From Acetobacteraceae bacterium (lineage in GTDB: Bacteria > Pseudomonadota > Alphaproteobacteria > Acetobacterales > Acetobacteraceae): a DNA stretch of 46,647 nt. Each line of letters opens with the position of its first letter. The stretch's first letter is position 1. The notes beneath the pieces were generated by a model, which worked only from the letters and a program-made list of their open reading frames with translations, searched no databases and was not told the origin of the DNA. The position numbers and the translations under genes are program-made. The stretch spans positions 1 to 46,647 of the forward strand of contig JASHQG010000097.1 of NCBI GenBank assembly GCA_030037665.1, given 5' to 3'. Positions 17,183 to 24,834 of this stretch are shown here, piece after piece.

Positions 17183-18103
17183 TTATTCAACCACCACTTC
17201 AATCGGTCCATCCGCATCCGTCACTGACAGCGGCGTGAAGCCCGCCGCATCACCATCTGCCTGTGCGGGGATCGCCTCGTTACCGACTACTTCGACCCGC
17301 TGCGCCCGCATGTGCGTTACGCCAGGGGCGCGACCGAGCATGTTGACCGGCAGCGCTGCACCGTACAGCAGCATCGCCCCGGGGCCACGATGCGAGAAGA
17401 GGACGACGGAGAATCCAGGCTCGGCCGGGCGCGCATCCGGCGCCAGCAGGTAATGTCCTCCGTAAAACCGGCCCTTGCTGACGATGACATTTGCTACCTG
17501 CATCTCCTGACCGTCCACGCGCACGGTGATGGGCGGATAGCGGTAGCGTATTGACTCTCGCAGCGAGTGCAGCACGTAGGCGCCACGGCCGAAGATTTGC
17601 TTCAGCGGCACCTGCAAGCGATGCACAACCTGCGCATCGAATCCGACGCTCAGCATCTGCACGAATACACGCTTGTCGTTGCCTGCGCACATCACGCCAG
17701 GCCAGACCCGACGGGTGCGGCGAAATGCCAGAGCGGCCGCCACGGCGCGCGGCGTGAACGGCAACGATAATTCGTGTGCCAACACGTTGGCGCTGCCGAG
17801 CGGAATCACACCGAGCGGCACTTTTGTCCCCGCGACCACGCTGGCGACTTCGGCAATCGTGCCGTCGCCGCCGGCAGCCACGACCATGGGGGCACCGCCG
17901 GCAACCGCTTCGCGTGCCAGTGCCGCGGCGTGACCGGCGCAATGTGTCTGCGCGACGTCGAGCCGCACGCCGTTTGCGACGAGCACGTCGAGTACCCGCC
18001 ACAGCAAGGCGGCACGACGACGCCCGGCGACCGGATTGAAGACGATTACCATGGCCGAACGTACGGCCCTAAGAGAATCGGGTAAATCGGCGGTTTCCTG
18101 CAC
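17183..18103 (-). CDS. Diacylglycerol/lipid kinase family protein
   Basis: This is a DagK/YegS-type lipid kinase (306 residues) that phosphorylates diacylglycerol or a related lipid with ATP at the inner membrane. The opening strand MVIVFNPVAGRRR, the nucleotide motif GGDGT (about 78-82) and IPLGSANVLAHEL (usual form LGTxNxxA) are present, followed by the second-domain signature GRFYGGHYLLAPDA. The start at GTG 18103 is the longest plausible one. ATG 18052 begins at the first core strand but has no ribosome site. The gene is divergent from the PlcP-like/Agt-like pair, where it could return diacylglycerol to phosphatidate. A candidate Pho box lies in the shared upstream region. Confidence 0.85.
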   Translation of the reverse strand: MQETADLPDSLRAVRSAMVIVFNPVAGRRRAALLWRVLDVLVANGVRLDVAQTHCAGHAAALAREAVAGGAPMVVAAGGDGTIAEVASVVAGTKVPLGVIPLGSANVLAHELSLPFTPRAVAAALAFRRTRRVWPGVMCAGNDKRVFVQMLSVGFDAQVVHRLQVPLKQIFGRGAYVLHSLRESIRYRYPPITVRVDGQEMQVANVIVSKGRFYGGHYLLAPDARPAEPGFSVVLFSHRGPGAMLLYGAALPVNMLGRAPGVTHMRAQRVEVVGNEAIPAQADGDAAGFTPLSVTDADGPIEVVVE

Positions 18104-18138
18104 TGCGAAGTTGCCTTGCTGCCAGGATTCTGCGTCGC

Positions 18139-18162
18139 TTTGATGACGTTACGATGACTGCG
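18139..18162 (-). promoter_or_regulatory. Candidate Pho box between lipid kinase and plcP-like gene
   Basis: On the minus strand the direct repeat GTCATC (complement of 18153-18158 and 18142-18147) has an 11-base period, giving CAGTCATCGTA then ACGTCATCAAA. The PhoB consensus is two CTGTCAT units 11 bases apart. The units here match at 6/7 and 5/7. CAGAAT follows about 11 bases downstream as a possible -10 for the lipid kinase. The lipid-remodelling genes on either side make phosphate control plausible. The match is not strong enough alone. Confidence 0.35.
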
Positions 18163-18237
18163 GCGTTACTTTCACTAAGAGATGTAAAATCCCGTCGCGT
18201 CACGAAATGTTAATCCGCAAACCGTGCGAATCACCGT

Positions 18238-19068
18238 ATGCGCTCGCCTCGCATGAACGCGTTATCCACAACGGGCGGGCGGCCGGCTTACCGCAGCGTG
18301 TTCATCTCCGACACGCACCTGGGCACCCGTGGCTGCCGCTCCGATTTTCTTGCTGACTTTTTGCGGCGTGCGTCCTGCGAGTATCTCTACCTTGTCGGCG
18401 ATATCATCGACGGATGGCGACTGCGTAAGTCCTGGTACTGGGACGAAAATCATGACGACGTATTGCGGCAGATCGTCTGTCATGCGCGCGGCGGCACGCA
18501 GGTCACCTACATTCCGGGTAACCATGACGAGATGTTCCGGGCCTGGCTGCCGCTCGGGCTGGAAATCTCTGGCATCAAGCTGCGGCAGGAGGCGGTGCAT
18601 GTCACCGCGGACGGTACGCGCCTCTTGGTACTGCACGGCGACGAATTCGACTCAGTGGTGCGCTACGCGAAGGTCCTCGCCCTGCTTGGCGATTGGGCTT
18701 ATACGCTCGCGTTGACGGTGAACCGTTATTTCAATGCATGTCGCCGGCGGCTCGGTTATCCTTACTGGTCGCTGTCGGCCTGGCTGAAGCGGCAGGTCAA
18801 GGAAGCGGTGAAGGCGATAGACCGCTTTGAATATGCCCTCGCACACGAAGCAGAGCGGCGTGGATTCGATGGCGTGGTGTGCGGGCACATCCACCAGGCG
18901 CAGATGCGCAAAGTGGGGCGCGTTTGGTACATCAACGATGGCGACTGGGTGGAGAGCTGCACGGCGCTGGTGGAACATCATGACGGGCGGCTCGAGCTGA
19001 TCGATTGGGCCGCGTTGAACAGGCTGTCGTTCTTTGCGCCGAGGGCGCGGATGACGCAAACTGCCTGA
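18238..19068 (+). CDS. Calcineurin-like metallophosphoesterase, PlcP/LpxH-type
   Basis: This 276-residue dinuclear metallophosphoesterase has all the metal-binding motifs: SDTHLG (Asp25, His27), GDIIDGW (Asp55), GNHDE (Asn95, His96), LHGDEFD (His133) and GHIH (216-219). Automatic annotation would call this UDP-2,3-diacylglucosamine hydrolase, but the size and its position directly before an Agt-type glycosyltransferase match PlcP. In Sinorhizobium and many marine bacteria PlcP is the phospholipase C-like enzyme that releases diacylglycerol from phospholipids during phosphate starvation. ATG 18253 is an alternative start, and neither has a clear ribosome site. The glycosyltransferase follows after 34 bases. 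PlcP over LpxH is an inference from context. Confidence 0.85.
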   Translation: MRSPRMNALSTTGGRPAYRSVFISDTHLGTRGCRSDFLADFLRRASCEYLYLVGDIIDGWRLRKSWYWDENHDDVLRQIVCHARGGTQVTYIPGNHDEMFRAWLPLGLEISGIKLRQEAVHVTADGTRLLVLHGDEFDSVVRYAKVLALLGDWAYTLALTVNRYFNACRRRLGYPYWSLSAWLKRQVKEAVKAIDRFEYALAHEAERRGFDGVVCGHIHQAQMRKVGRVWYINDGDWVESCTALVEHHDGRLELIDWAALNRLSFFAPRARMTQTA

Positions 19069-19102
19069 CACCGGTGTTGGAGCGGCTGCAGGAACTGATC
19101 GG

Positions 19103-20143
19103 ATGCTGCCGCCCGCTGCTTTGCATCGCATCATGATTGTGACAGATGCCTGGACGCCGCAGGTGAACGGCGTCGTGCGCACGCTCAGTATTGTCGCCGA
19201 TGAACTCCGGGCTATGGGCCACGTGGTCGCGGTGATCGGCCCAGACCAGTTCCGTACCGTACCGTGTCCGACCTATCCAGACATCGCACTGTCGCTGCTG
19301 CCGCGGCGACGCCTCGTGCGCAAGATCGAGACTTTCAACCCTGACGCGTTACACATCGCCACCGAGGGGCCACTCGGCCTTGCCGCGCGCAGCTGGGCCC
19401 GCCGGCACGGCTTCGCATTCACCACCGCGTTTCATACGCGGTTCGCTGAATACATCAACGCTCGGATGCATATTCCGACCCGTCCGATCTACGCTTGGAT
19501 GCGACGGTTCCACGGTGCCGGCGAGGGCATCATGGTGGCGACCGAATCGCTTCGCACCGAGCTGGCGCGGCGCGGCTTCCAAAATATCCGTCCCTGGACG
19601 CGCGGTGTGGACCTCGATTTGTTCAAGCCGGAACCGCGTGAGGATTGGGGTCTGCCGAGACCGGTGTTTCTGTACGTTGGCCGGGTCGCCGTGGAAAAGA
19701 ACATCGACGCCTTCCTCGATCTCGATCTACCCGGCTCGAAGGTGGTGGTGGGCGGCGGACCACAGCTGGAGCAGCTGCGCCGGTCGTATCCGGGCGTGGT
19801 GTTCGTCGGCCCGCGCTACGGGGAGGCATTGGCACGTTCTTATGCCGGCGCGGATGTGTTCGTATTTCCCTCGCTGACCGACACGTTTGGGTTGGTGATT
19901 CTGGAGGCGCTGGCGTGCGGCACGCCAGTCGCTGCTTACCCGGTCACTGGACCGATGGATGTCATGGCCAATGCGAACGGCACGATCGGGGCCATGAATG
20001 CCGATCTGCGCACGGCGGCTTTGGAGGCGCTGAGTGCCGATCGCACCGCGTGTCGCGCGCACGCTGAAGGCTATTCATGGCGTGCCTGCGCGGAGATCTT
20101 TCTGTCGAACCTTGTGCCAATCAGGGCGGGTGAGGCGGCCTGA
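19103..20143 (+). CDS. GT4 glycosyltransferase, Agt/SqdX-like
   Basis: The 346-residue protein is a GT-B glycosyltransferase. The N-terminal IMIVTDAWTPQVNGVVRTL, TAFHTRFAEYINARM and the C-terminal donor-site segment TDTFGLVILEALACGTPVAA with YPVTGPMDVM are characteristic of the SqdX/MgtA/Agt branch, which adds a sugar to diacylglycerol. With the PlcP-like enzyme 34 bases upstream, the likely path is phospholipid to diacylglycerol to glycosyl-diacylglycerol, freeing phosphate. The sugar (glucuronate, glucose or other) cannot be assigned. No ribosome site better than weak GGA is visible, so translation may be coupled to the upstream gene. Confidence 0.87.
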   Translation: MLPPAALHRIMIVTDAWTPQVNGVVRTLSIVADELRAMGHVVAVIGPDQFRTVPCPTYPDIALSLLPRRRLVRKIETFNPDALHIATEGPLGLAARSWARRHGFAFTTAFHTRFAEYINARMHIPTRPIYAWMRRFHGAGEGIMVATESLRTELARRGFQNIRPWTRGVDLDLFKPEPREDWGLPRPVFLYVGRVAVEKNIDAFLDLDLPGSKVVVGGGPQLEQLRRSYPGVVFVGPRYGEALARSYAGADVFVFPSLTDTFGLVILEALACGTPVAAYPVTGPMDVMANANGTIGAMNADLRTAALEALSADRTACRAHAEGYSWRACAEIFLSNLVPIRAGEAA

Positions 20144-20178
20144 CCGTGCGGTGGCGGACCCACACGCTCCCACCCGAC

Positions 20179-20201
20179 ATGGCCGGCTTTGTGCCGGCCA
20201 T
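20179..20201 (+). terminator. Hairpin after the glycosyltransferase gene
   Basis: A perfect 9-base stem (ATGGCCGGC/GCCGGCCAT) with a 5-base loop (TTTGT) lies 36 bases past the stop. A second hairpin follows at 20239-20253 (CCCTCG/CGAGGG, loop CCA). The two lie between convergent genes and could stop transcription from both sides. There is no true T-run. Confidence 0.5.
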
Positions 20202-20269
20202 CGACATATTCGCGAATTGCGGAGCGAGAGTGTGTGGACCCTCGCCACGAGGGCGACCACGCTGCTGCG

Positions 20270-20653
20270 CTATCCGCGCTGGATAAGTTCAATCGAGACG
20301 TTCTGCGGTGCCGTCAGGAAGGCGATGCGCACGCCGGGACGGATCGTCTTCGGCTCCATGGTGAAGGCCACGCCTTTGCGCTTCAGATCGGCGACGGCAG
20401 CCTCGATGTTGTCCACTGTCATGCCGAAATGATCGAGGCCCATGTAAGGCGTCTGCGGTGACGGCCCCGTACTGGCCGGATCGGCACGGGCGATGAACAC
20501 CTTCTGGCCGCTGAGGTTCAGGTCGATGCGCGTCGAACCGTCCGGTTGCGGCGTGCGGATCACCTCGGCGCCCAGCTTGTCCTCGTACCACTGCGCGGTG
20601 GCCGCCGGATCCGGCGAACGCAGATGGATGTGCTCCCAGGTGAACTTGGTCAT
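20270..20653 (-). CDS. VOC family (glyoxalase-like) protein
   Basis: This is a 127-residue single vicinal-oxygen-chelate unit of two beta-alpha-beta-beta-beta modules. Possible metal ligands are His8 or His10 (WEHIHLRS), His in GLDHFGM at the start of the second module and Glu in SIELIQ near the C-terminus, as in metal-dependent glyoxalases and dioxygenases of this fold. The spacing PDPAATAQWYEDKLGAEV is the usual first helix. GGGAGGAAAG precedes the ATG. It probably dimerises. Substrate unknown. No operon partner: RNase HII starts 81 bases upstream on the same strand. Confidence 0.85.
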   Translation of the reverse strand: MTKFTWEHIHLRSPDPAATAQWYEDKLGAEVIRTPQPDGSTRIDLNLSGQKVFIARADPASTGPSPQTPYMGLDHFGMTVDNIEAAVADLKRKGVAFTMEPKTIRPGVRIAFLTAPQNVSIELIQRG

Positions 20654-20733
20654 GCTTTCCTCCCGTCGGTGTCACGCCACGGACCCGACTATAGCGGCCG
20701 TGGTGACGGTTGGCACGCCGGCCGGGGGGGCCA

Positions 20734-21351
20734 TCAGTCGGTCAGATCGAGAGTGAGCTGCGCGACCGAACCGAAATCCGGTCGGTGGTGGCGGGTCGGA
20801 CCGAGCCGCTGCAGTGCCTCGCGATGGAATTCCGTGGCATAGCCAACATTCGTGTCCCAACCGTATCCGGGGAAGCGCACCGCAAGCCGTGTCATCGCGC
20901 GATCGCGCAGCACCTTCGCAACGATCGATGCCGCGGCGATCGACAGGCAGCGTGCATCGCCGCCGACCACGCAGCGCACCGGGCAGGGCAGGTCCGGAGG
21001 CCGATTGCCATCAACCAGTGCCAGGTCAGGCGGGGCGGGCAGGTGGGCGATCGCGCGCTCCATCGCAAGCATGGCGGCGCGGAGGATATTGAGGCGATGG
21101 ATTTCGCCGACCGATGCCGCGCCCACGCCGATTTCCGCCCGTCCGGAAGCGTGCAGCGCCATGAAGGCGGCGAGGCGTTGTTCGGCGGTCAGCTTCTTCG
21201 AGTCATCCAGCAACCCCGCCAATTTGCGCGGCACGCCGGTTGGGAAGACGACAGCAGCCGCGAGCACCGGACCCGCCAATGGGCCGCGTCCGACCTCATC
21301 GACGCCTGCAACACGCCCGCCAGCCGCCTTTTCCAATGCGAAGTTCGCCAC
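20734..21351 (-). CDS. rnhB: Ribonuclease HII
   Basis: RNase HII cuts the RNA strand of RNA-DNA hybrids and starts removal of misincorporated ribonucleotides. The product has 205 residues, the normal length. The catalytic acids are Asp18 and Glu19 in [13 protein letters not shown] and Asp114 in ALVDGN, with the fourth acid in KVLRDRAM. The substrate-recognition GRG is intact, and the conserved AAASIVAKV segment precedes the last acid. The C-terminus ends soon after the HHRPDFGSV motif typical of the family. Confidence 0.96.
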   Translation of the reverse strand: MANFALEKAAGGRVAGVDEVGRGPLAGPVLAAAVVFPTGVPRKLAGLLDDSKKLTAEQRLAAFMALHASGRAEIGVGAASVGEIHRLNILRAAMLAMERAIAHLPAPPDLALVDGNRPPDLPCPVRCVVGGDARCLSIAAASIVAKVLRDRAMTRLAVRFPGYGWDTNVGYATEFHREALQRLGPTRHHRPDFGSVAQLTLDLTD

Positions 21352-21405
21352 TCCCGCCGCATAGCAGGCGGCAGGGGAGTCGGGCGAGCCGAATGACCGA
21401 TCCTG

Positions 21406-21867
21406 CTATGTACTGCGCAGGCGGTAGATCGCCTCGTCGAACGCCGAGATCACCTGAGCGTGCGTCGAGTGGTCGTTCATTTTCTCGATGTCGGTGAAGC
21501 CGCGCGACACCGCGACCATCAGCAGCGCGTGGTGCGGATCGACCGGACCGGCGCGCATACCAAGCAAGCGCACTGCCGCGCGCACGGCGCCAACCGCGCA
21601 GCGGCGGCCATCCAGCGTCTCGTAACGGCGCTGGATCCAATGGCGCTCGTCCTGGATCAGCGAACGCGCCAGACCGAGAACCTGGATCGTGCTGGCGTCG
21701 GGTGACGATGCAGGAGCGTCGGGTGGTACCGCAAAGGGCAAGCTGCGGCCGCGCGCACGCAGACTTTCCCTGAGCTGACGGAGCAGCTGCAGGGGGCGGC
21801 CGGCGGGCGGTTTTGCGGGCGTGCTTTGGACAGGCGTGGCGATGAACTCGCTTCCATCGAACGGCAT
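21406..21867 (-). CDS. DUF6197-like hypothetical protein
   Basis: The protein has 153 residues. After a Pro/Ala-rich N-terminus, residues about 60-150 contain LARSLIQDERHWIQRRYETL, GRRCAVGAVRAA and MNDHSTHAQVISAFDEAIYRL. The order (helix with HWIQ, GxxCAxGA, then MND-ST and an AxDxAI helix) resembles DUF6197 domains of unknown function. There is no signal peptide. The gene is divergent from the radical SAM gene, and the intervening 186 bases carry the LexA-type box, so it could share SOS control. Function unknown. Confidence 0.6.
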   Translation of the reverse strand: MPFDGSEFIATPVQSTPAKPPAGRPLQLLRQLRESLRARGRSLPFAVPPDAPASSPDASTIQVLGLARSLIQDERHWIQRRYETLDGRRCAVGAVRAAVRLLGMRAGPVDPHHALLMVAVSRGFTDIEKMNDHSTHAQVISAFDEAIYRLRST

Positions 21868-21975
21868 GGGGCCCTCCCGCGGGTGATCGTCTTAGTAAGT
21901 TTAGGTCGGCATCGATGAGCGAAAAGCTGCCGGGCGATGACGAATCCTTGATCGCTTCTTTCGTGGCGCACGACT

Positions 21976-21990
21976 GTTCTTCATTTGTTC
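21976..21990 (+). promoter_or_regulatory. LexA (SOS) box, GTTC-N7-GTTC
   Basis: GTTC at 21976-21979 and again at 21987-21990 with exactly 7 bases between matches the alphaproteobacterial LexA operator. It directly abuts TTGACG (21991-21996), a good -35 element for the downstream radical SAM gene at 22054, so LexA bound here would block RNA polymerase. The corresponding -10 region (around 22014) is weak. Confidence 0.6.
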
Positions 21991-22053
21991 TTGACGGTCC
22001 GGTTCGGCTCTGCCATCGTGCGGTCGCAGCGGACCAGATAAGGAACTGATTGC

Positions 22054-23256
22054 ATGCGCGCCCCGACAGATCGGGACACGGATCCCGAGGCCATTGCCGC
22101 GCTGGAGCGTGCCGGCGCACCGGAGTTGCCCCCGCATGCCACCATGCCGTCACTGGCGCGGCAAGGACGCGGGGCGACGCTGAATCCTCCTGTGCGTTTC
22201 GATCAGCAGGTCGCCAGCGCATTCGATGACGGATGGGACACTCTCACCGCGGAGTTCGGCGAACTGCCGAAACTCGCCACCACGCTGACCAAAGATTCCA
22301 GCCGTTCGGCGATAAGCTGGAACACTTCACCCGACATCGGTTTCGACCGTGCGGTGAACCCGTATCGAGGCTGCGAGCATGGCTGCATTTACTGCTACGC
22401 GCGGCCGACGCATGCCTATCTCGGATACTCCCCGGGCCTGGATTTTGAGACCAAACTGATCTTCAAGCCGGAGGTAGCGGAACTCCTCGCGAAGGAGCTG
22501 CGCAAACCGGGCTACGTGCCGCGCACGCTGGCGCTTGGCTCGAACACCGATCCGTACCAACCGGTGGAGCGGACCCTTAAGCTCACGCGCGCGGTGCTGC
22601 AGGTGCTGAACCGGTTTAACCATCCGGTCAGCATCGTGACGAAGTCGGCCGGTGTGCTACGCGATCTTGATGTGCTGTCGAGTATGGCCAGGCGGAATCT
22701 GGCGCGGGTCTATGTGTCGATCACCACACTGAACCCAGCGTTGGCGCGGGTGATGGAGCCGCGGGCGGCAACCCCGGCACGGCGCCTCAACGCGATCGCC
22801 AGTTTGAGCCGCGCCGGTATTCCTTGCGGGGTAATGACGGCCCCGATGATCCCCGGGCTGAATGACGCAGAGATGGAGAAGATCCTGGAAGCTGCTGCGC
22901 GGGCCGGCGCTCGGCATGCCGGTTATGTGCTACTGCGGCTGCCGCATGAGTTGCGGCAGATGTTTGAGGACTGGCTGGCGACGCATTTCCCCGACCGGGC
23001 GAAGCACGTGCTCAGCCTGGTCCGCGAGACGCGCGGGGGCGCACTCTCGGAGGCGCGGTTCCATCACCGCATGGCAGGGCAGGGGGTATATGCCGATCTG
23101 TTGCTGCGCCGGTTTGCACGTGCGACCCGGCAATGGGGATTGGATGAGGCACGCGAGGGGCTGGACTGTAGCGCCTTTGCCGTCCCTGAGAATGGGACGG
23201 CGATAACGGCGCCGGCGCAACTGTCGTTGTTCTCACCGAGCGGCCCCCAGGATTGA
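22054..23256 (+). CDS. PA0069 family radical SAM protein
   Basis: The protein has 400 residues. The [4Fe-4S] cluster motif CxxxCxxC is present as CEHGCIYC (Cys107, 111, 114), embedded in NPYRGCEHGCIYCYARPTH, the hallmark of the PA0069/SplB-like group. Typical downstream segments are LALGSNTDPYQPVERTLKLT, IVTKSAGVLRDLDVL, VSITTLNPALARVMEPRA and GMTAPMIPGLND-type sequence. The C-terminal region ends in a QLSLF motif, which resembles a beta-clamp binding peptide. The biochemical role is not known. Similarity to spore photoproduct lyase and an upstream LexA box suggest a DNA-damage function. The long N-terminal extension lacks known domains. Confidence 0.9.
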   Translation: MRAPTDRDTDPEAIAALERAGAPELPPHATMPSLARQGRGATLNPPVRFDQQVASAFDDGWDTLTAEFGELPKLATTLTKDSSRSAISWNTSPDIGFDRAVNPYRGCEHGCIYCYARPTHAYLGYSPGLDFETKLIFKPEVAELLAKELRKPGYVPRTLALGSNTDPYQPVERTLKLTRAVLQVLNRFNHPVSIVTKSAGVLRDLDVLSSMARRNLARVYVSITTLNPALARVMEPRAATPARRLNAIASLSRAGIPCGVMTAPMIPGLNDAEMEKILEAAARAGARHAGYVLLRLPHELRQMFEDWLATHFPDRAKHVLSLVRETRGGALSEARFHHRMAGQGVYADLLLRRFARATRQWGLDEAREGLDCSAFAVPENGTAITAPAQLSLFSPSGPQD

Positions 23257-23585
23257 GTCTAACATCCGGCATCGTGGCTGCGCTGCATTATTGCAATGCA
23301 TCGGCGATGATCGACGTCCTGTGCTGTGCGTTCTGGTTCGAAACGCAGTTTGTTCGGAATGCACCCGCCAGAACGATCGCGCCTGCATTGCGTGGTTATC
23401 GCGGGGCATGGTCACGGCGGGATCAGGCCAGATCCGACTGGTCTGCTTCGCTTCGGTTTGACCTTCGCACCTGGGCTGTCGCGTTCGCCGGCTGGCTTGT
23501 CATGGATCAGGTAGCCGTGCGGCTGAAGGCCGCAGGCGACCCCGGGACCTGAGGACCCGGTGGCGACCGGCGCCGCAAAAACCGC

Positions 23586-23630
23586 TTGACGAATAGCTGG
23601 ACGCTTCCTAATGTAAATGTCACTTACATT
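23586..23630 (+). promoter_or_regulatory. Sigma-70 promoter with operator over the -10
   Basis: TTGACG (23586-23591), a 17-base spacer and TAATGT (23609-23614) form a good sigma-70 promoter. A perfect inverted repeat AATGTAA-N7-TTACATT (23610-23616, 23624-23630) covers the -10 and the predicted start site, the classic position for a TetR- or MerR-type repressor. GAGGT and ATG 23645 follow. The regulator is not identifiable in this window. Confidence 0.65.
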
Positions 23631-23644
23631 CACATGAGGTCAGC

Positions 23645-24220
23645 ATGGCCAACGCGACAAACCAACCAGGCTATGGCGGTTCGGGCGTCGGGGCCGCGCC
23701 CTGGGGCCCCGGACCGGCCTGGAACGAACCCCGGTGGAGCTATTGGCACTGGCACTCCGGCAACCGGGCAATCTGGATCGCCGCGACGATCCTCGGCTTC
23801 ATGTTCTGGTGGCCGCTGGGCTTGATCCTGCTGTTTTGCACATTCGGAGGGAGACACATGGGCTGCTGGGGATACAGCCGTCACGACGGCTATGGAGCCG
23901 GATGGCAGGGTGATGCACCGCCGCCGCCTTGGATCGGCTGGAAGCGCCACTGGAAGCGGCAAATGCGTGAATGGTGCCGCAGCCAGGCGCAGGTCCGAGG
24001 GTATGCTGCAAAACCTCCGTCCAGCGGCAACCGCGCGTTCGACGAGTATCGCGCCGACACGCTGCGCCGATTGGAGGAGGAACAAAAGGAATTTGCCGAG
24101 TTTCTCGATCGGTTGCGGTTCGCTAAGGACAAATCGGAGTTCGACCAGTTCATGACGGAACGCCGCCAGGCTCCGCCGTCTCCGCCGGAGTCACAGCCAG
24201 GCGAACCTGGCCCGGTGTAG
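23645..24220 (+). CDS. DUF2852 domain protein
   Basis: This is a 191-residue membrane-anchored protein. After a Gly/Pro/Trp-rich N-terminus there is one strong hydrophobic segment (AIWIAATILGFMFWWPLGLILLFCTF, about 42-67). A cytoplasmic basic Trp-rich region (WKRHWKRQMREW) and the conserved amphipathic helix typical of DUF2852 follow (FDEYRADTLRRLEEEQKEFA, EFLDRLRFAKDKSEFDQFM). The C-terminus is Pro/Glu-rich. Function is unknown for the family. It is transcribed from its own regulated promoter just upstream and closed by a hairpin downstream, so it is probably monocistronic. Confidence 0.85.
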   Translation: MANATNQPGYGGSGVGAAPWGPGPAWNEPRWSYWHWHSGNRAIWIAATILGFMFWWPLGLILLFCTFGGRHMGCWGYSRHDGYGAGWQGDAPPPPWIGWKRHWKRQMREWCRSQAQVRGYAAKPPSSGNRAFDEYRADTLRRLEEEQKEFAEFLDRLRFAKDKSEFDQFMTERRQAPPSPPESQPGEPGPV

Positions 24221-24245
24221 TTGGCGTCCCGGTGTGTGTTGCGTG

Positions 24246-24272
24246 CTGTGGCCGGCCCAAAACCGGCCACAG
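24246..24272 (+). terminator. Hairpin terminator after the DUF2852 gene
   Basis: A perfect 10-base stem CTGTGGCCGG/CCGGCCACAG encloses the 7-base loop CCCAAAA. It lies 25 bases after the stop codon and is followed by CTCATTTGT rather than a clean U-run. It separates the DUF2852 gene from the CHRD gene. Confidence 0.6.
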
Positions 24273-24345
24273 CTCATTTGTCATGCCTTGCGTTCGGCCG
24301 GCCTGACACCAGTTCTGTGGCGCCACGTTTCGGTTGTCGTGGCTA

Positions 24346-24362
24346 ACACACACACACACACA
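24346..24362 (+). repeat. (AC)8 dinucleotide tract before the CHRD gene
   Basis: Seventeen bases of uninterrupted AC repeat end directly before GGAAGG, the ribosome-binding site of the CHRD gene (ATG 24378). Such tracts change length by polymerase slippage. Here a change would alter the untranslated leader or promoter spacing, not the reading frame. Confidence 0.85.
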
Positions 24363-24377
24363 GGAAGGGAAGCGCCT

Positions 24378-24827
24378 ATGTCGGTCTCACGCCGCACTCT
24401 GCTAGCTTTGGTTCCGGTCGCCTGGGCCGGATCGATAACAGCCGCGACCGCGGCGTCGATGAATTTCTCGGTGCCGCTGACCGGGGCGCAGCAGGTGCCG
24501 CCGGTCACAACGTCCGGCACCGGCACAGCCAACATGGCGTATGATCCAGCCACACGGGTGCTGACCTGGTCGGTCGCATTCAGCGGGCTGAGCAGCGCAG
24601 CCACCATGGCGCATATCCATGGTCCCGCGGCCCAAGGCAAGAACGCCGGCGTGGAGATCTGGCTCTCCAAGAAGGGCGCGGCGCTGTCGAGCCCGTTCTC
24701 GGGCTCGGCGACGCTGACCGAGGCGCAGGCGACGCAGCTCAAGGCGGGCGAGATGTACATCAACGTTCACACCAAAGATCACCCGACCGGCGAGATCCGC
24801 GGTCAGATCGTCCTACCGAAGAGCTGA
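24378..24827 (+). CDS. Exported CHRD domain protein
   Basis: The protein has 149 residues. The N-terminus MSVSRRTLLALVPVAW has a twin-arginine-like SRRTLLA motif and a cleavage site after ATAA, so Tat export of a folded protein is likely. The rest is one CHRD domain (named from chordin): FSVPLTGAQQVPPV, GTANMAYDPATRVLTW, MAHIHGPAAQGKNAGVEIWL and the C-terminal YINVHTKDHPTGEIRGQIVL. These immunoglobulin-like domains are widespread in bacteria, with unknown function. GGAAGG lies 9 bases before the ATG. Its stop is 7 bases from the stop of the convergent cytochrome gene. Confidence 0.92.
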   Translation: MSVSRRTLLALVPVAWAGSITAATAASMNFSVPLTGAQQVPPVTTSGTGTANMAYDPATRVLTWSVAFSGLSSAATMAHIHGPAAQGKNAGVEIWLSKKGAALSSPFSGSATLTEAQATQLKAGEMYINVHTKDHPTGEIRGQIVLPKS

Positions 24828-24834
24828 GATCCAC

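Noticed and set aside
18238-19068. Plain annotation as lipid A enzyme LpxH
   Set aside because: The fold fits, but the direct link to an Agt-type glycosyltransferase and the divergent lipid kinase point to PlcP. The evidence still leaves room for either.
23253-23552. 99-residue frame overlapping the end of the radical SAM gene
   Set aside because: It starts inside the upstream gene's stop region without a ribosome site, and has no coherent domain.
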